From: Cordylochernes scorpioides
Taxonomy: Eukaryota; Arthropoda; Arachnida; Pseudoscorpiones; Chernetidae
Assembly (NCBI GenBank): GCA_030710605.1
Contig: CP092880.1
Span: 10,444,208-10,508,207 of the forward strand
Reading direction: 5' to 3'
DNA: 64,000 bases
In this document: positions 22,491 through 33,885 of the stretch, piece after piece
Position numbering within the stretch: position 1 is the stretch's first letter
Layout of the letters: each line of letters starts with the position of its first letter
The notes under the pieces: model-generated
What the model saw: the letters and a program-made list of their open reading frames with translations, nothing else
Database searches by the model: none
Told to the model about the DNA's origin: nothing
Position numbers and translations under genes: made by a program

Positions 22491-22615
22491 GTAACAGTGA
22501 AAAACTTCTCAGTTGCCACAGCTGGTATTGTGATTTTGTCACCGACCCTAGTTTGCAGAGATGGTCAATAAGAAATGCTTAGTTTTTGGCATCTATTTTG
22601 ACGAGAGAGGCGACA
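22491..22615 (-). repeat. Diverged satellite monomer relic (copy 2)
   Basis: Counterpart of 6640-6762: tttgtcaccgaccctagttt and ttttgacgagagaggcga match the 319-bp unit. Confidence 0.6.
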
Positions 22616-22774
22616 TTTATTTTTATAAATACATTTTAATAACACATGGTTATGACCACAAGAGTCCCAAGTGATGTTTTGATAATGAGGTTTGACTGTA
22701 ATAAGACTTTGATAAAACTAAATAAGAAAGATTGAATTATAGAATTTTTTTTGCAGGTTGTAATTATAAATATT

Positions 22775-23102
22775 AATATATACAGTTATCAGCGTCATAA
22801 TCAATTCTTTCTTAATCAATTCTGTCACCGTTTGCTTTTGTGAATGGAATAAATACCCAAATATGGCCATTTCTCATAACCATTGGTGGTTCAGTGGTAG
22901 AATGCTCGCTTGCCACGCGGGCAGCCCGGGTTCGATTCCCGGCCGATGCATTTTTTTTTTTTTTTTTACAATTTTTAAAACTCATTTATATATTATACAA
23001 GAATGACATCCACGGCGCCAATTTATAATTGTAACAAATAGTATTTGAATAAAAGCATTTAATCGGGTAAAACACGGGCATTGCCCGGGTCATTCGGCTA
23101 GT
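22775..23102 (-). mobile_element. RTE/tRNA-Gly chimeric SINE (copy 2, first)
   Basis: Counterpart of 6915-7238, with the GC-rich end gggcattgcccgggtcattc and a T-rich stretch after the tRNA module. Confidence 0.6.
22880..22950 (+). tRNA. tRNA-Gly(GCC)-like sequence, probably SINE head/pseudogene
   Basis: Anticodon GCC in loop ttgccac, B box GGTTCGATTCC with a perfect T stem (CCGGG/CCCGG), long T run downstream. The first acceptor pair is C-C. Embedded in the chimeric SINE. Confidence 0.55.
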
Positions 23103-23224
23103 GATTTATATATAATACGACATACTGCACATTCTACACCTGTATAAACATCTTCATAAAGCAACAAAGATAACCATTGTAAGATTTTCATTATTACTGG
23201 ATTGCAGATTTAAAAAAAAAAAAT

Positions 23225-23960
23225 AATCATAATATGCCGCAACTCTTTTTATTTACTTGATTAAACGAAGCTTTCGGGCAAGCCTTTCTTCAGCTAACTG
23301 AAACATATAACTTACTAGAAGAATGACCCGGCTTCGCCCAAGAATTCCCCCGAGTGCAATTTCCTTCATACTGAAAGTACATCAATAATAAATAGTAGCA
23401 GTGCCACCCTTGAAATTGTCTGAGTTGAGTGAGTGACTGCGATGTCCATCTTCTAAGTTGGAATAAGAAAAAAATTAATCCAAAATACTGACATGTAAAT
23501 ATTTTTCTGTAAAAAATAAAAGAGCATATGGAAATTAGGCAAACATATGTGTTTGCTAATGACTGCGACGGCATTTTAAACGATTTTTTTTGAAGAGATA
23601 AGAAGATAAGATAAGAAATGAAAAGATATTTTTTTAAAAAAGTACGCAAGCAACTTGAAAAGAAATGCAGAACGCTCATTGGTCGCTTAATTGGCCTCAT
23701 GTTGTTACTTCGCCTCGTATTTACTCCGCGTAAAAAATAAGTTCTTCAAATGAAAAAAATATTAATCAAAATGTAGCCGAAAATTTTCCTCAGGTTTATA
23801 AAAAGCGACATGCAAAATTTGGTACCAATTGGTTCAGTAGTTTTTGAGTTTATCGCGAAACAGACAGACATTGACTTTTATATATATAGAGATAGGAAGG
23901 GCTTGCCTGAAAGTTTCCTTTAATCAAGTGTGTTTAAAAGAGTGTTTCATATTTTTTTGA
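23225..23960. mobile_element. Foldback F2 relic with nested RTE-like insert (copy 2 only)
   Basis: Flanking parts resemble the F2 foldback at 44506: left gccgcaactctttttatt... and agctttcgggcaagcc, right ggaagggcttgcctgaaag. Between them, about 23317-23892, sits an element starting actagaagaatgacccggct and ending near cgaaacagacagacattg, the 3' signature of RTE-clade retrotransposons. Copy 1 lacks the whole stretch. Confidence 0.55.
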
Positions 23961-24067
23961 AATTTTAAGATTTGTTTTCCTTGAAAAGGGTGACAGCAAG
24001 GTCACTTAAACTTATTGAATAAATAATTTGTAAATAGAAGTAGTAGCATTTATCTAAACACATTCTA

Positions 24068-24390
24068 TATACAGTTACGAGCGTCATGGCCTCTGTCACG
24101 GTTTGCCGGCGCCCTCCTATTGGTCGGCTACGATCACGCCACCTTTGCCCCCCCCCATCATTTGGTGCCGCCAATGCGCGAGACACTTCTGTCACCATTT
24201 GCCTTTGGTTCAGTGGTAGAATGCTCGCCTGCCATGCGGGCGCCCCGGGTTTGATTCCCGGCCGATGGTTTGGGGCGGGACGTTTCACAAGAGTGACATC
24301 TACGGCTCCAATTTATAATTGTAACGAATAGTATTTGAATAAAAACATTCAATCGGGTAAAACACGGGCGTTGCCCGGGTCATTTGGCTA
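24068..24390 (-). mobile_element. RTE/tRNA-Gly chimeric SINE (copy 2, second)
   Basis: From tatacagttacgagcgtcat to gggtcatttggctatt, with a degenerate tRNA-Gly module near 24205-24270 (tggttcagtggtagaatgct). Direct repeat of the element at 22775. Copy 1 has only one element at this place. Confidence 0.6.
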
Positions 24391-24421
24391 TTATAGATAG
24401 ATAGGAGAGAGATGAACTCAC

Positions 24422-24520
24422 AGTGAGAGAGGAGATGAGGGACTTGAGAGGCTGGAGATTGGAGGGTCCCACAAACTGGAACACCTGTCTCACTTGCTCC
24501 AGGCTGGCTTCAATGGTCCC
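24422..24520 (-). CDS. STARD3: STARD3 exon 9 (copy 2)
   Basis: Same 99-nt, phase 0-0 exon as 7270-7368, GTIEASLEQVRQVFQ..., with Arg in place of Met. Splice sites gtgcag and gtgagt are preserved. Weak similarity to known START sequences at this position makes it the least certain exon by homology. Confidence 0.7.
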
Positions 24521-24529
24521 CTGCACCAC

Positions 24530-24590
24530 TCAACTCCATGGAATTCGTGTAATACCTACACAAGTGAATAAGAAACAACAACAACAGCTC
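24530..24590 (+). mobile_element. LINE-1/SINE-B 3' tail fragment (copy 2)
   Basis: Counterpart of 7372-7433; ends aagaaacaacaacaac. Confidence 0.55.
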
Positions 24591-24637
24591 AACTCCATTT
24601 CTATCCATTCCATTTCTGAACCATACACCCCCAAAGA

Positions 24638-25094
24638 TTACCTGTTGAAGCCGCTGATGTGCTAGCAAAAAAAGGCACAAAAGAACCCTTGCCACAGAAA
24701 AATAAACTTACTTTTAAAGAAATAGAAACAATAGCCAAAACAAAAATAAACAAGAACTGGAGGATCCCACCTAAGCACAGTTGGTACAGTGGAGTGAACC
24801 CAGGAGGAGCTCTGAACATCAGAAATAGACAGCATCAAACAACACTAACAAGATTTAGAACAGGCCATCTCAAGCCATTGAAGATAGAAAATAATAACAA
24901 AATCTACCCCACTTGCCCAAAATGTAGCTTGGCACCTGCAGCTCCAGAACACATTTTGGCTTGCATTAGATGCACTAAACAGGACCTTTGGGAGAGGCCG
25001 CTGCTCATCATAAAACAGCTCAAGGAGCATGAACTCATGGAATTCGTGTAATCTTTACACAAGGGGATAAGAAATAACAAACAACAACAACAAC
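24638..25094 (+). mobile_element. LINE-1 3' fragment (copy 2)
   Basis: Counterpart of 7483-7938 with an intact 130-codon frame (LAKKGTKEPLP ... CPKC ... PEHILAC ... HELMEFV). Only a few substitutions separate the copies. Confidence 0.8.
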
Positions 25095-25333
25095 CTGTTG
25101 TTTTGATAAAGGTGGATGGTATCTCTCTGTGAGGATGGAATAGTGACACTCACAATGTTACAGTAGGGAGATAGTACTGAATGGCACTAGTCACCTAGCA
25201 CATACTGCTTTTTATTTCCTAAAAATATGGTCGTCAAAATAAATGTGAGTTTATTTTAGAATCAAGGAGGAATAATCCCTCTTTCATTAACATGACTGGA
25301 TGGAAATCATTATACCTATAGCAGAAAGAATTG

Positions 25334-27548
25334 GAACCTACCTCATTTTCTATGGAAGTGAATAAAGGAGAAGGACCTACCCCTTCTCTTAATGTAAGCA
25401 AATGGGAATCATGGTACCTAAAAGAAATAATTGGGAAATTACCCCGTTTTCTATGGAAGTGAATGAAGGAGGATGACCTACCCCATTTTCTATGGAAGTG
25501 AATGAAGGAGGATGACCTACCCCATTTTCTATGGAAGTGAATGAAGGAGGATGACCTACCCCATTTTCTATGGAAGTGAATGAAGGAGGATGACCTACCC
25601 CGTTTTCTATGGAAGTGAATGAAGGAGGATGACCTACCCCATTTTCTATGGAAGTGAATGAAGGAGGATGACCTACCCCGTTTTCTATGGAAGTGAATGA
25701 AGGAGGATGACCTACTCCATTTTCTATGGAAGTGAATGAAGGAGGATGACCTACCCCGTTTTCTATGGAAGTGAATGAGGGAGGATGACCTACCCCGTTT
25801 TCTATGGAAGTGAATGAGGGAGGATGACCTACCCCGTTTTCTATGGAAGTGAATGAAGGAGGATGACCTACCCCATTTTCTATGGAAGTGAATGAAGGAG
25901 GATGACCTACCCCATTTTCTATGGAAGTGAATGAGGGAGGATGACCTACCCCATTTTCTATGGAAGTGAATGAGGGAGGATGACCTACCCCATTTTCTAT
26001 GGAAGTGAATGAAGGAGGATGACCTACCCCGTTTTCTATGGAAGTGAATGAGGGAGGATGACCTACCCCGTTTTCTATGGAAGTGAATGAAGGAGGATGA
26101 CCTACCCCGTTTTCTATGGAAGTGAATGAAGGAGGATGACCTACCCCGTTTTCTATGGAAGTGAATGAAGGAGGATGACCTACCCCATTTTCTATGGAAG
26201 TGAATGAAGGAGGATGACCTACCCCGTTTTCTATGGAAGTGAATGAGGGAGGATGACCTACCCCGTTTTCTATGGAAGTGAATGAAGGAGGATGACCTAC
26301 CCCGTTTTCTATGGAAGTGAATGAAGGAGGATGACCTACCCCGTTTTCTATGGAAGTGAATGAAGGAGGATGACCTACCCCGTTTTCTATGGAAGTGAAT
26401 GAAGGAGGATGACCTACCCCGTTTTCTATGGAAGTGAATGAAGGAGGATGACCTACCCCATTTTCTATGGAAGTGAATGAAGGAGGATGACCTACCCCCA
26501 TTTTCTATGGAAGTGAATGAAGGAGGATGACCTACCCCATTTTCTATGGAAGTGAATGAGGGAGGATGACCTACCCCGTTTTCTATGGAAGTGAATAAAG
26601 GAGGATGACCTACCCCGTTTTCTATGGAAGTGAATGAAGGAGGATGACCTACCCCGTTTTCTATGGAAGTGAATGAGGGAGGATGACCTACCCCATTTTC
26701 TATGGAAGTGAATGAAGGAGGATGACCTACCCCGTTTTCTATGGAAGTGAATGAAGGAGGATGACCTACCCCGTTTTCTATGGAAGTGAATGAAGGAGGA
26801 TGACCTACTCCATTTTCTATGGAAGTGAATGAAGGAGGATGACCTACCCCGTTTTCTATGGAAGTGAATGAGGGAGGATGACCTACCCCGTTTTCTATGG
26901 AAGTGAATGAAGGAGGATGACCTACCCCGTTTTCTATGGAAGTGAATGAAGGAGGATGACCTACCCCATTTTCTATGGAAGTGAATGAGGGAGGATGACC
27001 TACCCCGTTTTCTATGGAAGTGAATGAAGGAGGATGACCTACCCCATTTTCTATGGAAGTGAATGAGGGAGGATGACCTACCCCGTTTTCTATGGAAGTG
27101 AATGAAGGAGGATGACCTACCCCATTTTCTATGGAAGTGAATGAGGGAGGATGACCTACCCCGTTTTCTATGGAAGTGAATGAAGGAGGATGACCTACCC
27201 CATTTTCTATGGAAGTGAATGAGGGAGGATGACCTACCCCGTTTCTATGGAAGTGAATGAAGGAGGATGACCTACCCCATTTTCTATGGAAGTGAATGAG
27301 GGAGGATGACCTACCCCATTTTCTATGGAAGTGAATGAAGGAGGATGACCTACCCCATTTTCTATGGAAGTGAATGAAGGAGGATGACCTACCCCGTTTC
27401 TATGGAAGGGAATGAGGGAGGATGACCTACCCCATTTTCTATGGAAGTGAATCAAGTAAAAGAACCCACCTCTTCATATAAGTAAATGGGAATCATGGTA
27501 GAGAGCAGAAAGGACCTATCCCAGTAAAGTGAATCAAGGAGGACCTAC
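25334..27548. repeat. 39-bp minisatellite (copy 2), about 50 units
   Basis: Same unit as in copy 1 but a different array length and variant order; mostly 39-bp units, fewer 38-bp ones. An incidental frame of 370 codons is open at 25389-26501. On the minus strand each unit includes GTAGGTCATCC, like the exon 8 donor at its right edge. Confidence 0.9.
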
Positions 27549-27698
27549 CACAAACTTGAAGGACTTCTCCATCCTGGAGAGCCTCATGCTCTGGATGATG
27601 AGTCCCTTGTGGATCCTCTCAGTCTTCCAGTTCTCAGAGACCAGGAGCTCCAGTCCCAAGTGTATGTTCTGCTCCAGTACCTGCTGGAGTGCCTGATC
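27549..27698 (-). CDS. STARD3: STARD3 exon 8 (copy 2)
   Basis: 150 nt, phase 0-0, identical in frame and boundaries to 10159-10308; encodes the first START helix and strands (SENWKTERIHKGL). Confidence 0.88.
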
Positions 27699-27742
27699 CT
27701 GCATACACTTCATTGTTTTCAGAGGTACATTATAACATCTTC

Positions 27743-27840
27743 ACTTAGGGAGAGGCCGATGCTTATCATAAAAACTCTCGAGGAGCATGAACTAATGGAA
27801 TTCGTGTAATCTTTACATCAAGGGGATAAGAAACAACAAC
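27743..27840 (+). mobile_element. LINE-1 3' end fragment (copy 2)
   Basis: Counterpart of 10345-10450. Confidence 0.75.
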
Positions 27841-28061
27841 CTCTTCAATTTAATCACATATCCCTTGTTGAATACAGTGGTTCCATTGTAATTGGGTATT
27901 TGGATCAAGACTTTTTTTTTAAATTACCAATTGTTTATTGAAACTAATGCTTGCTTTCACAGGAATTCCCAGGATCTCTGTTCTCAAGCTAGGGTAATTT
28001 ATAACTATGTAGATATTACAACATTTACTAGACCTTAAACCATCAAGAGAAATCTGAAATA

Positions 28062-28225
28062 GAGTAGAACCCCTCTTTCTGAAGAACAACACCTTATTTC
28101 AGAGCCATAGAATCCTTTAGAGAGATATATCCTCATACTGGAGAACAGCTAATTTGTAAAAATGAACATTTTGGCTCTGAAAACTGTCCCTTGTATAGAG
28201 GTGTATAGTAGTAGCAATGTCTGCT
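28062..28225. mobile_element. pogo-like MITE remnant (copy 2)
   Basis: Counterpart of 10668-10860, starting agagtagaacccctctttct. Confidence 0.45.
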
Positions 28226-28314
28226 AATGGAGGTTCTTCTGTAATGGACATCAGATTTACAAGACAGCTTTTACAGTACTGTAGTTTGGTTAAATGTAAG
28301 ATGGTTGAACATAC

Positions 28315-28394
28315 CTGTGGGGAAAGTGTGCTGATCACATTGACTTGTACAGTTGGGCAAAGATCTTCATTATTGAGGCTTTCAGTGTCGCTGG
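28315..28394 (-). CDS. STARD3: STARD3 exon 7 (copy 2): acidic linker
   Basis: 80 nt, acceptor ttatgtttcag, donor gtatgt. Completes the split Ala codon and reads SDTESLNNED... to LSPQ, bridging exons 6 and 8 in frame. Confidence 0.8.
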
Positions 28395-29453
28395 CTGAAA
28401 CATAACACCATGGTGGATGTCAATGGAATGGTGGAAATGGAAATACAAATGTAGCCACACCAATATGGTATTTAGATTACAGCTTTACTTACATAAGATC
28501 TGAATGTCAAACTAGAGTTGAAGTCACTGGGAAGGTTCACACAATTGATAAGCCAGAACCTCCCAATTCTTTTACAGTTCATCAATTGTACATAGAGAGA
28601 AATTTATCCATTATTTTAAAAATGAATGAATAAATTAACACTGAATGTTTCTATCCTCAACATACTTTAGTCTGATGTTGGTAGCACAATAATGGTTCAA
28701 CCCCTTTAATAAGCTTGTCTACTATAATGCTGAGCATACAAACTATTTTTTTCCCTTCATTTTAAGTTGAATAGACCAGGTACAATCAACAATTCTTCTA
28801 ATCTTGGTTTTAATGGTATCAGGAAAGTGTAGAGCACAATTCAGTAATACCAAAGATGATGTTGATGACTTTTGATGGTCTTTAACAGATGATGGCATCA
28901 GAACAGGTTTGTCAACGAATTTGAGGTGTTTTAAAATTACAAAATATTTTGTAATTTTAAAAGTTTTTAACAATTTCATCATGAATAGATTATAGGATAT
29001 AGAGAAGTATAAACGACTATTTTACATGAAGTCCCTGCAGTTATCCCGATGGAGAAATAATTTGAATAAAAAGAAACTCATTGTGAGAAAATATTTTGTA
29101 ATTTTAAAAGTTTCTCACAATTTGATCATGAATTTGAGGTGTCCAAGAACTGGTGTGAGTACTTCTGTATAACAGACATTAATTGGGGATATCAGTTGGG
29201 GTTCCATTGTGCAGAAATTGTAGGTTTAGAGAGTGTAGTGAATGGAGAGGTTCTGGCAGTATCTATTTCAGTTCTTACTTCTGTGCTTACAGAGTACACT
29301 ACTGGGTTAAAAAATAATACAAATCAGAAAGTGCAGCGGAAGCAAGACAATGACACCATGATTAAGGTAGAGTCAAGGTAAGGTGAATGGTAAGGGAGAC
29401 AAATATCCCTGGTCTACTGCAATGTAATCAACAGCCAACATGAGCTATGATAA
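28395..29453. other. Intron 6, unassigned (copy 2)
   Basis: Collinear with 10990-11872 plus the sequence after the copy 1 foldback. No gene visible; uninterrupted target of the F1 insertion lies near 29270. Confidence 0.45.
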
Positions 29454-29455
29454 TA

Positions 29456-30778
29456 CAAGGTGCGTTCATTAATTTCCAGGACTGGTTAAAAAATAAAATA
29501 AATAAAAAAGCTAAAGAAAAAAAATTTTATACAGAGTTAGATATTGGACATTCGACCACACCTGACTGAAAGCACGAGTCTCGTGGCGCACGCGCCGATC
29601 TAAAAATAGAACAAAACAACTTCCTTGTAAGGTTCGCATTTCTAATTTTAAAATGGCCATTTTCGAAGAGCAGAGAATCTGCATTAAGTTTTGTTTTAAT
29701 TTGAAAAAAGTGCTACTGAGATGTATGAATTGATTAAAGAAACTTTTGGCGATGCAGCTTTATCCCATTCAAGAACTTTTGAATGGTTTTTACGCTTCCA
29801 AAAAGGTCGGGAAAAGGTAAACGATGATCAGCATACTGGGCGTCCAAGATCATTATGTTGCGAGGAAAACAAGCTCAAAATAAAGGAATTAATTAAATCT
29901 AACAGAAGAATTTCTATTAAAGACTTATCTTCAGAGACTGGACTATCTGTAGGACTGTGTCATCAAATAGTAACAAAAGATTTGGACATGATCCGGACAT
30001 CTTCAAAATTTGTTCCCCGGATTCTAACAGAGGAACAAAAGGAGGTTAGAATGGATGTCTGCAAAAACATGGTTGAAATGACTCAGACCGATCCAGAATG
30101 GATGCAAAAAATCATTACCGGGGATAAGACATGAGTATATCAGTATGACCCGGAAACCAAACGTCAATCCAGCCAATGGATTGAAAGAGGGGAACCGAAA
30201 CCCAAAAAGGCAAGATTTACAAAATCCAAAGTCAAGACAATGCTTGCTACATTTTTTGATATTAATGGTTTGGTTCACCATGAATTTATTCCTTTCGGAC
30301 GTACAATTAATCAAGAGGTTTATTTGGGGATAATGAGGCGCTTAAGGGAGGCAGTGCGCCTTAAAAGACCTGAAAGATTGCAAAACAATGACTGGATACT
30401 TCACGTCGATAATGCGCGGCCGCACACAGCCCATGTTGTTTTGCAGTTCTTGGCCAAGCATTCAACCATACAGATCCCTCTCATCCACCCTATTCCCCCG
30501 ACTTAGCCCCCAATGACTTTTTCCTCTATCCTAAATTGAAAATGAAGTTAAAAAGAAGGAAATTTGACAACGTTGATATGATACAAGCTGAATCGAAGGC
30601 AACCTTGAGGAACCTCTCAAAAAGTGATTTTATCTCCTGCTTCGACAATTGGAAAAAAAGATGGAACAGGTGTATCGAGGCAGGAGGGGCATATTTTGAA
30701 AAATATTAAATTAGTTTTTTTATTTGTTTTATTTTTCAAAGATACAGAGCAGTCCTGGAAATTAATGAACGCACCTTG
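29456..30778 (+). mobile_element. mariner element, 1323 bp (copy 2 only)
   Basis: Terminal inverted repeats CAAGGTGCGTTCATTAATTT, flanked by TA at 29454-29455 and 30779-30780. Copy 1 has an uninterrupted TATATA site near 12233. The transposase gene inside is broken. Size and ends fit the mariner family. Confidence 0.92.
29653..30709 (+). pseudogene. mariner transposase, inactivated
   Basis: Mariner-family transposase (DD34D type), usually about 340 residues. The N-terminal helix-turn-helix region includes FGDAALSHSRTFEWF and HTGRPRS; the catalytic region has GDKT (first Asp), HVDNARPHTA (second Asp) and a later DLAPND-type motif (third). I see at least three lesions: a frame break in the A run at about 29704-29709, an in-frame TGA at 30132-30134 where a Trp codon is usual, and a frame shift near 30465-30480. 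The end reads ...GGAYFEKY. It cannot make a working transposase. Confidence 0.88.
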
Positions 30779-30962
30779 TATATATATATGGGAAAAATAA
30801 CCTTGAACTAAAAGTAAGATATGTTGGACCACAACTATCTGATGTCAAAATATCATCTCTCAGACACATGAAAAGGTTAATCCTTTGTCATAACCTATAA
30901 TCCTCTAGAATCGTGAGGTGATATAGAAGATATATAAGTAAGAGCAACATTAAGAGACCTAC

Positions 30963-31064
30963 CAGGAGGGGAATAGAAATCATCATCTTCACTCATGATG
31001 GAAGGAGCTCCCAGCATCTGAGGAGCAGGAGATCTCCCCGGTACATTTTGGTTGATGTACTGGG
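30963..31064 (-). CDS. STARD3: STARD3 exon 6 (copy 2): linker with FFAT-like core
   Basis: 102 nt with the same boundaries as 12415-12516. Reads QYINQNVPGRSPAPQMLGAP, then SIMSEDDDFYSPP. The two residue changes from copy 1 lie in the low-complexity linker; the SEDDDFYSPP core is identical. Confidence 0.85.
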
Positions 31065-31187
31065 CTGAAACACCTCCAACTTAACCAAGAGGGGAAGACA
31101 GGTTACTAGAGAGAGATACACATAGAAAGCAATAATGCACCATTCATATATAGCAAATGAAACATTAGACGCGAATGTTACTTTCAT

Positions 31188-31639
31188 TGTTGTTGTTGTT
31201 GTTGTTTCTTATCCCCTTGTGTAAAGATTACACGAATTCCATGAGTTCATGATCTCATGGAATGGGATGTAGGGGTGCAGCTTTAATTGATCATGGCACC
31301 ATGATCCAGGCACACTTTGGTGAAAGTCTGACTTTGCCTGTAGTTTGAGGCCATTCCTAACATGAAAGCAGACGCCTTTGCTACCGACTCTAACATGAGT
31401 ACAGACGCAGCTCCTCCGTATCCCTGGAGTGGGACCCTTGCTGAGGTCCATCAACTGGGTCAGTTGAAGTCAGGATTTTTAAAGAGGTCTACTCCTCTTC
31501 TAACAATGCTGCTGTTGGTCTGCGATTGCTTATTTGTCAGAGTTATTCTGCTTGTTTCGCAGCTAGCCTTCATATCTGAAGATCGTTCCCCTATCCGCCA
31601 CTTGGGGACGCGCCCTATAGCAGTCAGCTCTGCCAAGGG
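31188..31639 (-). mobile_element. SINE-B (copy 2)
   Basis: Counterpart of 12632-13073 with the same ATGTTACTTTCAT duplication (31175-31187, 31640-31652). Confidence 0.85.
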
Positions 31640-31948
31640 ATGTTACTTTCATACAAAAATCAAATTTCTACCATCCTTACTGCAATGAAAAAATATGAGC
31701 CAAGCCCTCCCAACATTTTCTCATTGTAGCAAGGACAGTAGATTATGTGTAAAAGAAACATTGGTGTCTTAATGTTGTCATTTGCTAGATACACATATAA
31801 TCACATCCTTCTACATAACCTCTGTACGGAATGACTTTCTTCACACTTTTGATATAAAACCTTTTTGAAATCCTTAAAAAAATATTTATTTTTCTTAAAG
31901 AGTCCATGTTTACCTTGTTCTTAAGTAGGTTTTTATAAGCGATAATTG

Positions 31949-32140
31949 TCACATTTTGTAGTGCTATCTCAAATACAGAAACCATGGTCTCCATGTGGGT
32001 GTTCTGAATTTGTCAAAGCTGGTGTTGTGGCCAAATCTGCAGTTTGCAGAGTCCATTAATACACTCATGTACAAAACTTAAGGAAGTGGAAAGTCTTTTA
32101 TATCGATGGTCGTCTGTTTTTTGAAGGAGAGACAGGCAAT
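31949..32140. repeat. Diverged satellite-monomer relic (copy 2)
   Basis: Counterpart of 13389-13600. Confidence 0.5.
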
Positions 32141-32474
32141 TTTGTTCACACTTGGTTATCTTGTTTGTCTTCAATGAAGGTCACTGTGTATCAAATATCT
32201 TTCAGTTATTGCCTGAATCCTGATAGGCTAAAGAGGTACAACTTCCTTAAATTTTGTCCATGAGCATATAGTTTGATGTCCTTTTGCCAAGAGGGATGAC
32301 TAAGTTTTATGATGAGAGGCCACCTACTTGAGACACCGGATGTAGTCATCAGTGATGTGTATCTGATTCCTAAGAAGAGAAATACTTCTAACAAGGTTGA
32401 TGGAGGAATGGTGTAAACCATTGGCTGTCAACCACTCCAGATCAAATCTTGTATCGAGTACTTTTTTTCTGATT

Positions 32475-32655
32475 CAATGGCCCTGATTATTGTAAAAGTC
32501 AGTGAGTGCATGTAACAAAACAGGGCTCTGGCATCTTGTAAGTGAAAAGTCGAACTGTTCACTACATATGTAGACAAATATTGTTGTATTTACAGGAAAA
32601 GACAATGATTTACAACCCACCATAATGGCCTGTAGCATGTGTGTGTACTTGTAAA
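32475..32655 (+). mobile_element. Diverged SINE-A body (copy 2)
   Basis: Counterpart of 13900-14075. The LINE-1 fragment that follows in copy 1 is absent. Confidence 0.55.
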
Positions 32656-32822
32656 AAATACTTATTGTAGAGAGAGTGATAACTCACAATATTATAATAA
32701 AAAGAAAGGAAAATACATGTATGATGATATTTAAAGTGTGCATATAACTAAAATAACAACTTTATGAAAATAAAGGTTGCCTCTCCTGTCAAAACTACAT
32801 ACCATCTATTGACCATCACTCT

Positions 32823-33168
32823 TCTTCTTTCTTATCTCCACTCAATCATATTAGGGTATCAAGCTTTGACAACCATCATGACTGGGTGAAGTAGAATGCT
32901 TTGTCATTAAGACTGGGAGCACTACTCAGTGGCAGGCCAATTTAGCTTCGAAAGAAATGGCCGCCTCTGACATGAGGAACAGACGCCATGTGCAGCCGCT
33001 CCTAACATGGAGTACAAACGCTGCTCATCCTGTATCCCTGGGTTAGGAGCCCTTACAGGGTACTATCAGCTGGGTCAGCTGAGCCTAGGTTTTTTAGTGA
33101 GCTTATTACTGCTCCCCCTCCTCCTTTTTCATCCTGGCTTGGGACCGGCAAAGGCGGAGTTCCATCAC
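32823..33168 (-). mobile_element. SINE-C (copy 2)
   Basis: Counterpart of 14672-15010; tail side cttcttctttcttatctcca. Confidence 0.75.
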
Positions 33169-33404
33169 TAGCAGCCTCTAGTCAGTCTGACAAATAAATC
33201 ATCAATATCCTTCAGGTAAAATTTCTATCTATAAAGTTACATATTATTACATATAAGATTCATAAAATGTTTACCTCCAAGGTAGTTAAAAGATGAAAAC
33301 TGAAATTTTAGGTCATTCCAAAAATTGAGTCTCAACTCCTAACAACTCTTGCAAAAGCCTTGCGATGATGATTGGATATTTTAATTAAACTACTTTAAAT
33401 CAAC

Positions 33405-33885
33405 AACAACAACAAAAAAAAACTTTATTAAGACACTATTGTCTTACAAGGGGGATTCCCCCTAAAAGGTTATATATGTACATGAGTGAGGAGGAAAAGC
33501 AATTTAGAGGGGGAGCAATCAGCCGTTGTCTGTGGAGTTGAGCACTTCTTCTCTCATTTTATCAATCGCCTTGAAAAATTTTAAATATTTATAAACAAAT
33601 GTTTTATCCAGCAGGAGAGCAGTAAAGATTTTATATACATGTTGTTCATTGTAGTGAGTTGGCACCGAAATTTTGCGAATTTCCAGTCTCTTTTCATGTA
33701 GGAATGGGCAATGGAATAGATAGTGGACCAAATTGTCTTGGATGTCAACATTGCAGAAGTAGCAATTTAAAGGGTCGCTGTTCCAAAATCCCGTGATATC
33801 CTCGCGGAAAAGTAGCCATAGAATCCTTTGAAGGGCTATAAATCGTTTAATTTTCAAAGGGAGGTTTGATAGTAAGTAGTCTTCC
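33405..33885 (-). mobile_element. LINE-4 3' fragment (copy 2 only)
   Basis: 5'-truncated LINE on the minus strand. Its frame reads MEDYLLSNLPLKIKRF..., then a C-terminal knuckle CYFCNVDIQDN...HYLFHCPF, ending ...NSTDNG with an A/CAA-rich tail. Flanked by the 17-bp duplication AACTACTTTAAATCAAC (33388-33404 and 33886-33902). Copy 1 shows the empty site near 15237. A second copy lies at 47180-47590. Confidence 0.85.

Noticed and set aside
23290-23700. 136-codon minus-strand frame
   Set aside because: It lies in an RTE-like insert, shows no RT or endonuclease motifs and is AT-rich; taken as a chance frame.
29653-30709. Functional mariner transposase gene
   Set aside because: It has a nonsense codon and at least two frame breaks.
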